A stretch of 64,000 nucleotides of DNA from Microbacterium ureisolvens (GTDB lineage Bacteria; Actinomycetota; Actinomycetes; Actinomycetales; Microbacteriaceae), in contig NZ_JADIJE010000008.1 in the NCBI RefSeq assembly GCF_015278315.1, positions 156,640 through 220,639 of the forward strand. Reading direction: 5' to 3'. The first letter of the stretch is position 1, and every line of letters starts with the position of its first letter. The notes below the pieces were generated by a model. That model was not told the DNA's origin. It saw only the letters and a program-made list of their open reading frames with translations, and did no database searches. Positions 45,557 to 56,233 of this stretch are shown one piece after another. Both the position numbers and the translations under genes were made by a program.

Positions 45557-47084
45557 CTTTGTCCTGCGGCGCGTCGGGGTCTCGATCCTGATCCTGATCG
45601 CCGCCTCCTTCCTGATGTACACCCTCGTGGCCCTGGCAAGGGATCCGCTCGAGGACCTGTACGCCTCCAACAGCCCGAACAAGGATGCGCTGATCGCTCA
45701 GCGCACCGCGTGGCTCAATCTCGACCAGCCCATCCCCGTCCGCTGGTTCAACTGGTTCCTCGGCGCGGCGCGCTGCGTCATCCCGTTCGGCGGATGCGAC
45801 CTGGGCGTCACCATCCAGAACCAGCCCGTCACCATCGTCCTGGCCCGCGCCATGGGCGCGACGCTCCAGCTCGTGACGGCCTCCACGATCCTCGCCATCG
45901 TCCTCGGCATCCTCGTCGGCATCGTCTCGGCTCTGCGCCAGTACAGCGCGATCGACTACTCGTTCACGTTCGCCAGCTTCCTCTTCTACTCACTGCCCTC
46001 CTTCGTGATGGGTGTTCTGCTCAAGGTCTTCGTCGCTCTCGGCTTCAACGACTGGCTCGACAGTCCGGTGTTCACATGGCCGTGGATCATCGCGTTGAGT
46101 CTCGTGTCCGGAGTCTTCTGGCAGGCGATCATCGGCGGACCCAGGCAGCGTCGCCTGGTCGTCTTCCTCGCCTCCGTCGTGACCACCGGTGCGATGCTCT
46201 ACGGCATGAGCGTGACGGCGTGGTTCCTCAACCCGTCGCTCGGCCCGATCCTCACCCCGCTGCTGATCGCCGCCTTCGGCGCCGCAATGGTGCTGATCAT
46301 CGCCGGAGCCCGGGCGCGCTACGCGTGGCGGACCGCGGGCGTCACCGTGATCGTCCTCATCGCCGCCTACTTCGTGCTGCAGCCGTTCCTCAAGTCGTTC
46401 AACGGCTGGGGGGTGTTCGCGCTCTTCGTCGCGGCGTCGCTGGTCGGCGCGGTTGCGGGATGGTTCCTCGGCGAGTACGACAAGGGCCAGGCGATCCGCA
46501 TCGGCATCCTCACCGGCGCTCTCGGCATGGGCGTGATCATCCTCGATCAGTTCATGCAGAACTGGAACTCGTACGTCAACAACCCCAAGGTGAACGGCCG
46601 CCCGATCGCGACGATCGGCTCGGAGACGCCCAACCTGCAGGGCGACTGGTGGATCCAGAGCATCGACACGTTCACCCACCTGCTCCTGCCGACGATCAGC
46701 CTCATGCTGATCTCGTTCGCGGCGTACACCCGGTACTCGCGCGGTGGAATGCTCGAGACGCTGAACCAGGACTACATCCGCACCGCGCGCGCCAAGGGCC
46801 TGCCCGAGCGCACGGTCGTCGTCCGCCACGCGTTCCGCAACTCGCTCATCCCGATCACCACGATCGTCGCCGCGGACGTCGGAGCCCTCATCGGAGGCGC
46901 GATCATCACCGAGCGCATCTTCGCGTTCAGCGGCATGGGCGCTCTCTTCAACCAGGGCCTGCAGCACGCCGATCCGAACCCCGTCATGGCGTACTTCGTC
47001 GTCATCGCGGTGTTCGCCATCACGTTCAACTTCCTCGCCGACCTCGCGTACTCGGCGATCGACCCGAGAGTGAGGGTCAAGTAA
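45549..47084 (+). CDS. ABC importer permease, extended DppB type
   Basis: A 511-residue permease, about 180 residues longer than standard DppB. The N-terminus VLSFVLRRVGVSILILIAASFLMYTL and the C-terminal EAA loop DYIRTARAKGLPERTVVVRHAFRNSLIP are canonical. The extra central block (about residues 175-340) contains four or five additional helices (for example LLIAAFGAAMVLIIAG and GVFALFVAASLVGAVAGW). This long form is known in actinobacteria. The GTG at 45549 has AAGGG 8 nt upstream. Confidence 0.9.
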   Translation: MLSFVLRRVGVSILILIAASFLMYTLVALARDPLEDLYASNSPNKDALIAQRTAWLNLDQPIPVRWFNWFLGAARCVIPFGGCDLGVTIQNQPVTIVLARAMGATLQLVTASTILAIVLGILVGIVSALRQYSAIDYSFTFASFLFYSLPSFVMGVLLKVFVALGFNDWLDSPVFTWPWIIALSLVSGVFWQAIIGGPRQRRLVVFLASVVTTGAMLYGMSVTAWFLNPSLGPILTPLLIAAFGAAMVLIIAGARARYAWRTAGVTVIVLIAAYFVLQPFLKSFNGWGVFALFVAASLVGAVAGWFLGEYDKGQAIRIGILTGALGMGVIILDQFMQNWNSYVNNPKVNGRPIATIGSETPNLQGDWWIQSIDTFTHLLLPTISLMLISFAAYTRYSRGGMLETLNQDYIRTARAKGLPERTVVVRHAFRNSLIPITTIVAADVGALIGGAIITERIFAFSGMGALFNQGLQHADPNPVMAYFVVIAVFAITFNFLADLAYSAIDPRVRVK

Positions 47085-48238
47085 TGTCGATCCCCATCGA
47101 TCCGGCCCTCGAGCCGCCCACCGCGCCGTCCGACGGCGGCGTGCACGTCCAGACCGCCGACGAGCGCGGCGTCAGTCAGGGGCGACTGACCTTCCGTCGC
47201 TTCATCGCCCACAAGCCCGCCGTGATCAGCGCCGTGCTGTTCATCCTCATCGTCGGGTTCGCCGTCTCGGCGACCGGCATCGGCCCGATCCCGGGCTGGT
47301 GGAAGTGGAACTACGAACAGCTCCTCCCGATCACCAACGGCGGCAAGCCCACGCTGACGCTGTGGCCCTTCTCGCTCGGCGAGCACCCCTTCGGGCAGAG
47401 CACGGTGGGCAAGGACTACTTCGCGATGACCATGCGCGGTCTCGTGAACTCGTCGTACATCATGTTCGTGATCGGCATCATCGGCGCGATCATCGGCGTC
47501 GTCGTCGGTGCGTTGGCCGGCTACTACCGCGGCTGGGTCGACTCGGTGCTCATGCGCATCACCGACATCGTCATCGTGATCCCCGTCATCGTCATCGGCG
47601 CGGTCGTCGGCTCGGCGGTCGGCGGCCTCGGGCCGGTGCTCCTGGCGCTGTTCCTCGGCTTCGTGGCCTGGACGGGCATCGCGCGACTGGTGCGCGCGGA
47701 GTTCCTGACGCTGCGCGAGCGCGAGTTCGTCGAAGCTGCGCGCGTGGCCGGCGCGTCCGACGCCCGGATCATCTTCAAGCACATCCTCCCGAACGCGATC
47801 GGTGTCGTCATCGTCGCCACCACGCTGCTGATCGCGGCGGCGGTCATCCTCGAGACGTCGCTGTCGTTCCTCGGCTACGGGGTCCGCTCGCCCGACGTGT
47901 CGCTGGGTCTGCTGATCTCCTCCAACGAGTCGGCGTTCCAGACGCGCCCGTGGCTGTTCTGGTGGCCGGCGGCGTTCATCGTCATCCTCTCGCTGCTCGT
48001 CAACTTCGTCGGCGACGGGCTGCGCGATGCGTTCGATCCGCGCCAGAAGCGCGTGATCTTCCGCAAGGTCAAGGAGCTCCCGGAGGACGCGGTCATCGTC
48101 TCCGGCGCGACCGCCGACGTGCCCGAGGGTGCGCTGGTGACCGCGGGCGGCGCTGCTGTCGTCGAAGGCGTCACCAGCGACCGCGGCGACGACGTCCTGG
48201 ACGAGGAGATCGCCCCTGACCCGGACCGGCGCGGATGA
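47084..48238 (+). CDS. ABC importer permease, DppC type
   Basis: A 384-residue permease with six helices. Landmarks are HPFGQSTVGKDYFAMTMRGLVNS, the EAA loop EFVEAARVAGASDARIIFKHILPNAIG and ETSLSFLGYGVRSPDVSLGLL. The hydrophilic C-terminal tail of about 50 residues (KVKELPEDAVIVSGATADVPEG...) is unusual and acidic. The start overlaps the upstream stop (TAATG). Confidence 0.92.
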   Translation: MSIPIDPALEPPTAPSDGGVHVQTADERGVSQGRLTFRRFIAHKPAVISAVLFILIVGFAVSATGIGPIPGWWKWNYEQLLPITNGGKPTLTLWPFSLGEHPFGQSTVGKDYFAMTMRGLVNSSYIMFVIGIIGAIIGVVVGALAGYYRGWVDSVLMRITDIVIVIPVIVIGAVVGSAVGGLGPVLLALFLGFVAWTGIARLVRAEFLTLREREFVEAARVAGASDARIIFKHILPNAIGVVIVATTLLIAAAVILETSLSFLGYGVRSPDVSLGLLISSNESAFQTRPWLFWWPAAFIVILSLLVNFVGDGLRDAFDPRQKRVIFRKVKELPEDAVIVSGATADVPEGALVTAGGAAVVEGVTSDRGDDVLDEEIAPDPDRRG

Positions 48239-48252
48239 TGCCCGCCAGGCCG

Positions 48253-48858
48253 TCAGGCCGTGACGACGATCAGCGCGATCGAGAGTGCCGCGAGCAGGAC
48301 CGACGTGACGAGGAAAAGCACGTGCCAGCGGCGCTGGACCGGCGTCTCGTCGGCCACGCCGAGCAGGATCTGACCGGCGTCGAGCCGGCGGCGCCAGGTC
48401 TCGCGCACGACGAGCGCGGCATCGCCCGAGTCGGTTCCCAGCCGGTCGCTCGGGCGCGCCTCGCCGCCGGCGGCGCGCTCCTCACGGCGAGCCTTCGCGT
48501 TGCCCATCATGGTGGTGAAGAAGCCCGGCGCCGGCGCGGACCACGCGGTGAAGCTTCCGGACGGGGTGTGCAGCGTCAGCGCGCGAGCGGTCTCGACGTG
48601 AACGAGCGCCTCCCACGGCACATCGACGTCGTGGCTGACGTTCTCGACGCGCACACCGCGATCCGACACGACCACACACGGGCGCCACAGCGCCATCCAG
48701 CCGAGCAGGGCGGCCAGCGGTGCGGCGGCGTAGACCCACGCCAGCCGCGCATCCGCGCTCCACACGGCGGTGATCAGTGCGAGCGCCGCGAGACTCCACA
48801 CGATGACGGCCGCGATGCGGTTGAAACGGGAGTCGATGCGGATCGGCTGGTCGGTCAC
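48253..48858 (-). CDS. PH-like domain membrane protein, antisense inside the importer operon
   Basis: A 201-residue protein. Two N-terminal helices (about residues 13-33 and 39-55) precede a segment VVVSDRGVRVENVSHDVDVPWEALVHVE typical of bacterial PH-like (bPH2) domains, and one C-terminal helix follows. Function unknown. It sits on the opposite strand between the permease and ATPase genes of the importer. GTG 48858 is favoured because GAGAAT ends exactly 6 nt upstream. Confidence 0.7.
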   Translation of the reverse strand: MTDQPIRIDSRFNRIAAVIVWSLAALALITAVWSADARLAWVYAAAPLAALLGWMALWRPCVVVSDRGVRVENVSHDVDVPWEALVHVETARALTLHTPSGSFTAWSAPAPGFFTTMMGNAKARREERAAGGEARPSDRLGTDSGDAALVVRETWRRRLDAGQILLGVADETPVQRRWHVLFLVTSVLLAALSIALIVVTA

Positions 48859-48864
48859 CTCTTC

Positions 48865-48870
48865 ATTCTC
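48865..48870 (-). promoter_or_regulatory. -10 element, PH-like gene
   Basis: On the minus strand GAGAAT ends exactly 6 nt before GTG 48858. Confidence 0.35.
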
Positions 48871-48896
48871 TCTTCCGATCCCACAAGGACCATCCA

Positions 48897-50657
48897 ATGA
48901 ACGTGTCCCCCGAAATCCCGGTCACCGGCAGCCCGCTGCTGGAGGTGAGCGGACTGTCCGTCGACTTCGCCGTCGACAACTACTGGGTGCCCGCGGCGAA
49001 GAAGCTCAACTACACCGTCGAGTCGGGCAAGGCGCTCGCGATCGTGGGCGAGTCCGGCTCCGGCAAGAGCGCGAGCTCCATGGCGATGCTCGGGCTCCTG
49101 CCGTCCAACGCCCGCGTGTCGGGCAGCGTGAAGCTCGGCGGCCGCGAGATCCTCGGGCTCCGCAAGGACGATCTGCGCCGGGTCCGCGGCCGCGAGATCG
49201 CGGTGATCTTCCAGGAGCCGATGACCGCGCTGAACCCGGTGTTCACGGTGGGCTTCCAGATCATCGAGACCCTCCGGATCCACCAGGGCATGACCCCGAG
49301 CGCGGCCCGCACGCGCGCGCTGGAGCTGCTCGACCTGGTCGAGCTGCCTGATCCGCTCAAGGCCTTCAACTCTTACCCGCACCAGCTGTCGGGCGGTCAG
49401 CGCCAGCGCGCGATGATCGCGCAGTCCATCTCGTGCGATCCGCAGCTGCTGATCGCCGACGAGCCGACGACGGCGCTCGACGTGACGGTGCAGGCCGAGA
49501 TCCTCGACCTCATGCGCGACCTCCGGCACCGCCTCGATTCGGCGATCCTCATCATCACGCACGACATGGGCGTGGTCGCCGACATCGCCGACGACATCGT
49601 CGTGATGCGCAAGGGCGAGATCGTCGAGCGCGGCAGCGTCGACGCGGTGTTCAACCGCCCCACACACCCGTACACGCAGCAGCTTCTCGCGGCCGTGCCG
49701 CGCATCGGCGACGCGCAGGGCGAGACGATCGACACCACGGCGGCACTCGCCGGCGACACCTCGGTGATCCGTCTGGCCGATGTCGCCGCTCGCGAGGACG
49801 CGGAGCGTCGCAAGAGCCTCGGCGCACCGGTGCTCGATTTCCAGGACGTGGCGATCGACTACCCGAAGAAGGGGCGCGTTCCGGCGTTCCGCGCGGTGGA
49901 GCACGCGAACTTCACCATCTACCCCGGTGAGGTCACGGGCCTGGTGGGGGAGTCGGGCTCGGGCAAGACCACGGTCGGCCGCGCGGCCATCGGCCTCCTG
50001 CCGATCGCCGACGGCAAGGCCGAGGTCGTCGGCTACGACATCTCGAAGGCCGACCGTCGCCTCCTCCACAAGGTCCACAAGGACGTCGGCATCGTCTTCC
50101 AGGACCCGTCGTCGTCGCTCAACCCCCGGCTGCCGATCGGCCAGTCGATCGGCGAGCCCATGCTGCTGGCCGGGATCGCGAAGGGCCGCGAGCTCGATGT
50201 GAAGGTGCAGGAGCTGCTGGATTCGGTCGAGCTGCCCCGCTCCTATCGCAACCGCTACCCGCACGAGCTCTCCGGCGGCCAGAAGCAGCGCGTGGGCATA
50301 GCGCGCGCGCTGTCGCTGCAGCCGAAGCTGCTGATCGCCGATGAGCCGACCTCCGCGCTGGACGTCTCGGTGCAGGCGACCGTGCTGCAGCTGCTGCGTC
50401 AGCTCCAGGCAGACATGGGCTTCGCCTGCCTCTTCATCAGTCACGACCTGGCGGTCGTCGACTCGCTCGCCGACCGCATCATCGTGATGCACCACGGCCA
50501 CATCGTCGAGCAGGGCGCGACGGGCCAGATCCTGCGCGCGCCCCAGGAGGACTACACGCGCCGCCTGATCGCCGCCATCCCGGTGCCCGATCCCGACGAG
50601 CAGCGCGTGCGTCGCGAAGCTCGCGCGGCTTTGCTCGAGGCGGGCCTGGAAGGCTGA
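48897..50657 (+). CDS. ABC importer ATPase, fused DppD-DppF type
   Basis: A 586-residue protein carrying both ATPases of the importer in one chain. Domain 1 has Walker A GESGSGKS, signature QLSGGQRQRA and Walker B LLIADEPTTALD; domain 2 (from about residue 315) has GESGSGKTT, ELSGGQKQRV and LLIADEPTSALD. Each is followed by a short oligopeptide-transporter C-terminal region. The first Walker A continues KSASS instead of KST, which still keeps the Lys-Ser pair. An AAGGAC ribosome site precedes the ATG. It is separated from its permeases by the antisense PH-like gene. Confidence 0.93.
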   Translation: MNVSPEIPVTGSPLLEVSGLSVDFAVDNYWVPAAKKLNYTVESGKALAIVGESGSGKSASSMAMLGLLPSNARVSGSVKLGGREILGLRKDDLRRVRGREIAVIFQEPMTALNPVFTVGFQIIETLRIHQGMTPSAARTRALELLDLVELPDPLKAFNSYPHQLSGGQRQRAMIAQSISCDPQLLIADEPTTALDVTVQAEILDLMRDLRHRLDSAILIITHDMGVVADIADDIVVMRKGEIVERGSVDAVFNRPTHPYTQQLLAAVPRIGDAQGETIDTTAALAGDTSVIRLADVAAREDAERRKSLGAPVLDFQDVAIDYPKKGRVPAFRAVEHANFTIYPGEVTGLVGESGSGKTTVGRAAIGLLPIADGKAEVVGYDISKADRRLLHKVHKDVGIVFQDPSSSLNPRLPIGQSIGEPMLLAGIAKGRELDVKVQELLDSVELPRSYRNRYPHELSGGQKQRVGIARALSLQPKLLIADEPTSALDVSVQATVLQLLRQLQADMGFACLFISHDLAVVDSLADRIIVMHHGHIVEQGATGQILRAPQEDYTRRLIAAIPVPDPDEQRVRREARAALLEAGLEG

Positions 50658-50693
50658 TCACGGCGCCGAAAGGCGATACACAGGACTGCCCAA

Positions 50694-50729
50694 TAGAATG
50701 GGGGATGCCGGCATTCCGGCATCCCCCAT
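50694..50729 (+). terminator. GGATGCC hairpin overlapping a -10 box before typA
   Basis: ATGGGGGATGCCGG (50698-50711) and CCGGCATCCCCCAT (50716-50729) form a 14-bp perfect stem with loop CATT. TAGAAT at 50694-50699 overlaps its left foot. It may end the importer transcript while typA starts there. Confidence 0.65.
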
Positions 50730-50748
50730 ATCTTTCAAGGATTCCCTC

Positions 50749-52662
<1,914 letters not shown>

Positions 52663-52672
52663 AGAACGAGAA

Positions 52673-52721
52673 CGGATGCCGCGACCCCGCGCCTCGCTGA
52701 GGCATGAGGTCGCGGCATCCG
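52673..52721. terminator. GGATGCC-type bidirectional terminator, typA and pectate lyase
   Basis: CGGATGCCGCGACC (52673-52686) and GGTCGCGGCATCCG (52708-52721) form a 14-bp perfect stem between two convergent genes. Confidence 0.8.
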
Positions 52722-52727
52722 CCGTTC

Positions 52728-54797
52728 TCAGTCCTTCACGGTCACCGTGATCGGCCGCGCCGGTGTCGAGCCGGCCGCGTTGGAGAGCGTCGCGGTGAAC
52801 TCGTAGGTTCCGGGTGCGAGCCCACCGACGGCGGTGGCAACGTGCTGGGCTCCCGGCGTGGCGGCCGTGAGCGACTGCCGATCGATCTCGACACCGTCCT
52901 GGTGCAGGACGTACTCGATCGCGTTGGTGCCCCACCACAGATCGGCCGAGATCGTCACCGATCCGGTGCGCACGCCCGAGGCGCTGAGGACCGCGCGCGC
53001 GGGCGCGGCATCCGTCACCGTCACGGTGTGCACGCGCGACGCCGACTCGCCGTGCGGGTTCAGGGCGACCACACGGTACTCGTAGGCGCCGTTCGCACGT
53101 CCCGCGACGTCGAACGCGACCCGCTGTGCTGCGGGGCTCGCCCCCTCGACTCGCTGCGCGTCGACGAGCACTCCGTTCTCGTAGAGCTTCACGACGGTGG
53201 CGTTCTGCCCCCACCACAGGTCGGCGAGCACGCGGTACGTCCCGTCGCGGAGCCCGGTGTCGTGACCGTTGTCGTCGGAAACCGCGAACGTGCCCGGCGC
53301 GGCCGTGGCGATCGGTGTGCCGGAGTCGATGACGCCGGCGCCCGCCCCCTCCCTGACGATCGCGGCGACCTCGGCCACGGGGTCGAGCGTGTAAGGGTAC
53401 GCGTTCGCCGGATCCCAGCGCACGGCGGACGACAGCGGGGTCGCCGCTGTCGCGTTGTACGCCGCGAGGACGTCGACCGATTCGCCGTTCACGAGGGTGT
53501 CGTCGGCGCGCAGCTCGGTGCCGCCCCATCCCGCGATGATGCGCGAGACGCTCGACGGGTCGATGAGCTCGACGGCGTTGGACTCGGCGACGAGGCTGCT
53601 CTCGCGGCCGGCTCCCCAGTAGTACTGGAAGAACGATGAGCCCGTCGCGGAAGACGCGATGGTGTCACCGGTCTGCTCGTAGAGGTTGTTGTAGACGTGC
53701 ACGTCGCCGAAGCGGACGCGCGGCCCACGCTGGCCGATGTCGGTCCAGCGGTTGTGGTGCTGCGTCACGCGGTGCTGGCCTCGGTCCTGCAGCCGGGAGT
53801 CGGACGAGCCGATGATGTCGGTCTTGTCGTGGTGCTGCATCCAGTTCCACGACATCGTCACGAGGTCCGAGCCGTGCGTGATGTCGACGAGGCCGTCGTG
53901 CACCTCGAAGGTCTGACCGTAGACCTTCTCGAGGCTCCGGGGCGGGTGGTCGCCGTCGTCGAAGGTGTTGTGGTCGATCCACACGCTCGTCGACGTCCAC
54001 ACCGAGAGGTTGTCGTATGCCGAGTTCCACGCGCCGCCCGCCCCGTCGCCGGCGTCCCACTGCGGGAAGCAGTCGTAGGCGTCCGAGAGGGTGAGATTGC
54101 GCACGATCACGTTGTGCGCGTCGCGGATGCGGAGGGATGCCCCGACGACGTGCGCGTCGTCGCCCACACCCACGAGAGTCACGTTCGAGCCGATGTGCTG
54201 CAGCGTGAGCTTCGCCTGGAGGCCGGCGGCCTCGACGCGCGCCTGCTCGAGCGGGCCGGAAGGGTCCACGCCCGGACCGAACGCCGCGATGTAGTCCGCC
54301 ATCCGGAACGGCTGCCCGGTGCCGGCGACGGTCACCTCGCCCGCGATGTCGTCGCACGTGACCCGCGACCCGTCGGGGCGCTGCCAGGGGTCGATCGTGC
54401 CGGTGACGTAGACCATCCGCGGCACCTTGTTGTAGCGGGCGTCGTTCTGCGAGCCGCCGGGCGCGCCGGCCAGCGCATCCCGCAACTCCTGCCAGTCGTC
54501 GACGACGTACACGTCGGCCGCGGCGGCCGTGGCGCCGCCGGTGACCGGCGCGGCGTTGCGCTGCACCCGCTCGGGGAAAGTCGGGCCCGACCACGACGCC
54601 CACCCGTCACCCGGCGCGATCACCTCGCGACCGAGGTCCACGGCGGGCGAGGGCGCCTGGCCGGCGGGCGGTGCGGCGACCGCGATCCCCGCGGGCGCGA
54701 GGGCGACGGCGAGCACGGTCGCCAGGCTCGCGGCGCCGATGCGGGCGGGAAGGGGGCGTCGCGCTCGCGCGGCACGCGCGGGCAGCATCGTTCTCAT
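52728..54797 (-). CDS. Secreted pectate lyase, polysaccharide lyase family 1
   Basis: A 689-residue exoenzyme. A long signal peptide (RRPLPARIGAASLATVLAVALAPAGIAVAAP) precedes the parallel beta-helix lyase domain (about residues 75-440). Calcium-site and catalytic blocks are WIDHNTFDDGD, HDGLVDITHGSDLVTMSWNWMQHHDK and HHNRWTDIGQRGPRVRFGDVHVYNNLY. Two similar C-terminal modules follow (DGTYRVLADLWWGQNATVVKLYENG and GSVTISADLWWGTNAIEYVLHQDG), probably Ig-like carbohydrate-associated repeats. It cleaves polygalacturonate outside the cell. The start has an AAGGAG site. Confidence 0.92.
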   Translation of the reverse strand: MRTMLPARAARARRPLPARIGAASLATVLAVALAPAGIAVAAPPAGQAPSPAVDLGREVIAPGDGWASWSGPTFPERVQRNAAPVTGGATAAAADVYVVDDWQELRDALAGAPGGSQNDARYNKVPRMVYVTGTIDPWQRPDGSRVTCDDIAGEVTVAGTGQPFRMADYIAAFGPGVDPSGPLEQARVEAAGLQAKLTLQHIGSNVTLVGVGDDAHVVGASLRIRDAHNVIVRNLTLSDAYDCFPQWDAGDGAGGAWNSAYDNLSVWTSTSVWIDHNTFDDGDHPPRSLEKVYGQTFEVHDGLVDITHGSDLVTMSWNWMQHHDKTDIIGSSDSRLQDRGQHRVTQHHNRWTDIGQRGPRVRFGDVHVYNNLYEQTGDTIASSATGSSFFQYYWGAGRESSLVAESNAVELIDPSSVSRIIAGWGGTELRADDTLVNGESVDVLAAYNATAATPLSSAVRWDPANAYPYTLDPVAEVAAIVREGAGAGVIDSGTPIATAAPGTFAVSDDNGHDTGLRDGTYRVLADLWWGQNATVVKLYENGVLVDAQRVEGASPAAQRVAFDVAGRANGAYEYRVVALNPHGESASRVHTVTVTDAAPARAVLSASGVRTGSVTISADLWWGTNAIEYVLHQDGVEIDRQSLTAATPGAQHVATAVGGLAPGTYEFTATLSNAAGSTPARPITVTVKD

Positions 54798-55003
54798 GGG
54801 ACTCCTTCGTCCTGGGCAGAATCCGTGATGAGAACGGGCACCCGGTGCCCACAAGCGGGGAAGCGTTTTCTGCGTCTGCGACCAGCATGGTCAAGCCGGC
54901 GCGAAACCGCAATGCCCGATGCTGCCGCGCGGCTTCCGCAGCCCGGCGCGGCAGAGGCGGTGTGGACCGGGACCGGAAGACGGGTCGTGCCGGTCCGGGG
55001 TGC

Positions 55004-55953
55004 TCAGCGGGGGGCGCGCACCACGTCGTACTCGGTGGCGGGCGTCGGCGGGGTGCCGAAGCGCGCGTTCGGCAGGAACAGACTCGACCCGTACGCGGCG
55101 ACGGTGGTGGGAACGTCGAACGCGTCGTTCGTGGCGTGTCGACGAGCGAGCCCGATGAGCCGTCGGCATCCAGCCGGACGACGGCGATCTGATCAAGACG
55201 GTTCTGCACGACGTAGAGGGTGCGCCCGATGACGAGGATGCCGTCGCCGAACTGCAGCGAGGCGCCACCGAGATCCACGGCGTCGGCCTCGCCGGTGGCC
55301 GGATCGACGCGGAAGAGCGTTCCGGTCGACGACTGGATCACGAGGAGCGCCTTGTGGTCCGTCGTCTCGGCGATCCCGTTCGCATTGAACCCCGGCTGCT
55401 GCACCCATTCGCCTGTGAGGGGCAGCGTGACCACCTCGGATGCGTCGGGAAGCTCTCCCGAGGGCGAGATGGGGAGGAAGTACAGCTCCGCGGCCGTGCT
55501 GTTCGTGAACCACGCGCCGTCGCGGGTGAGGACCACGTCGTTGATGAAGGCGCCCGCCGGTGCGAGCTGATAGCGGGCGAGCTCCTCGCCCGTACCGGAG
55601 TCGACGACGCGAACCACTCCGGTGGGGCCGCCGGAGATGAACAGGCGCCCGAATCGGTCGACCTTGAGGCCGGCGGCGGGGATGCCGGGACCCTCGCTGA
55701 TGACCTCGCCCTCGCCGGAGCGCAGGTTCGCGGCGTAGATGTCGCCGTCGGCCAGCGAACCGAGGTACGCGGTGCCGCGCGGATCGATGGTGATGCCCTC
55801 GGGCTGGAACCCGTCGGGCAGCTCGATGAGATCTTCGACAGCGCCGCCTCCACGCGGTGCTTCGACAGCGCCGGCGGCTGTCGCCGACGAGACGGCCAGC
55901 ATGCCGGCTACGGCGGCGGCAGTCAGGGCACGTACGAGCGTTGGACCGGACAT
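55004..55953 (-). pseudogene. SMP-30-like secreted beta-propeller gene with a frameshift
   Basis: The first 275 codons give a secreted SMP-30/gluconolactonase-like propeller: signal peptide (VRALTAAAVAGMLAVSSATAAGA), then PDGFQPEGITIDPRGTAYLGSLADGDIYAANL and repeated FGRLFISGGPTGVVRVVD blades. After DGSSGSLVDT near 55135 the expected continuation (ATNDAFDVPTTVAAYGSSLF, then LPNARFGTPPTPATEYDVV) is found only in another frame, ending at the stop 55004-55006. One missing base (a GG read as G) explains it. Either a real recent mutation or a sequencing error. Confidence 0.8.
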
Positions 55954-56114
55954 GGCCTCACGACACGTCTGTGGCCGGCCGAGAGGGGGGATATGAGAAA
56001 GCTCTCAGACGGATCTCGGGCCTTCGACGACCCGGTTGCGCGCACGGCGAACCCCGTCTTCCGGCACCGGCCTGCGCAGCGGCCCCGGCACCGTCGACTG
56101 CTGGCTGAGCGATG

Positions 56115-56168
56115 CCCCGCCGCCAGCAGCGGCCCCGCCGCCGGCAGCGGCCCCGCCGCCGGCTGGAG
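56115..56168. repeat. 18-bp GC-rich tandem repeat
   Basis: CCCCGCCGCCAGCAGCGG (56115-56132), CCCCGCCGCCGGCAGCGG (56133-56150) and a partial third copy lie in the 280-bp gap between the SMP-30-like gene and azlC. I see nothing else in the gap except the azlC promoter. Confidence 0.7.
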
Positions 56169-56221
56169 GGACCCGGCCACTTCTGGCAGAGCGGCCCGGC
56201 GCCCCGCCGCCGGGCCGTCGC

Positions 56222-56227
56222 TAGCAT
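56222..56227 (+). promoter_or_regulatory. -10 element, azlC
   Basis: TAGCAT ends exactly 6 nt before GTG 56234. Confidence 0.45.
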
Positions 56228-56233
56228 GACGAG

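Noticed and set aside
56036..56224. A 62-codon frame with an AAPPPAAAPPP repeat upstream of azlC.
   Set aside because: It is produced by the 18-bp GC-rich tandem repeat, ends within the azlC promoter and has no start signals.
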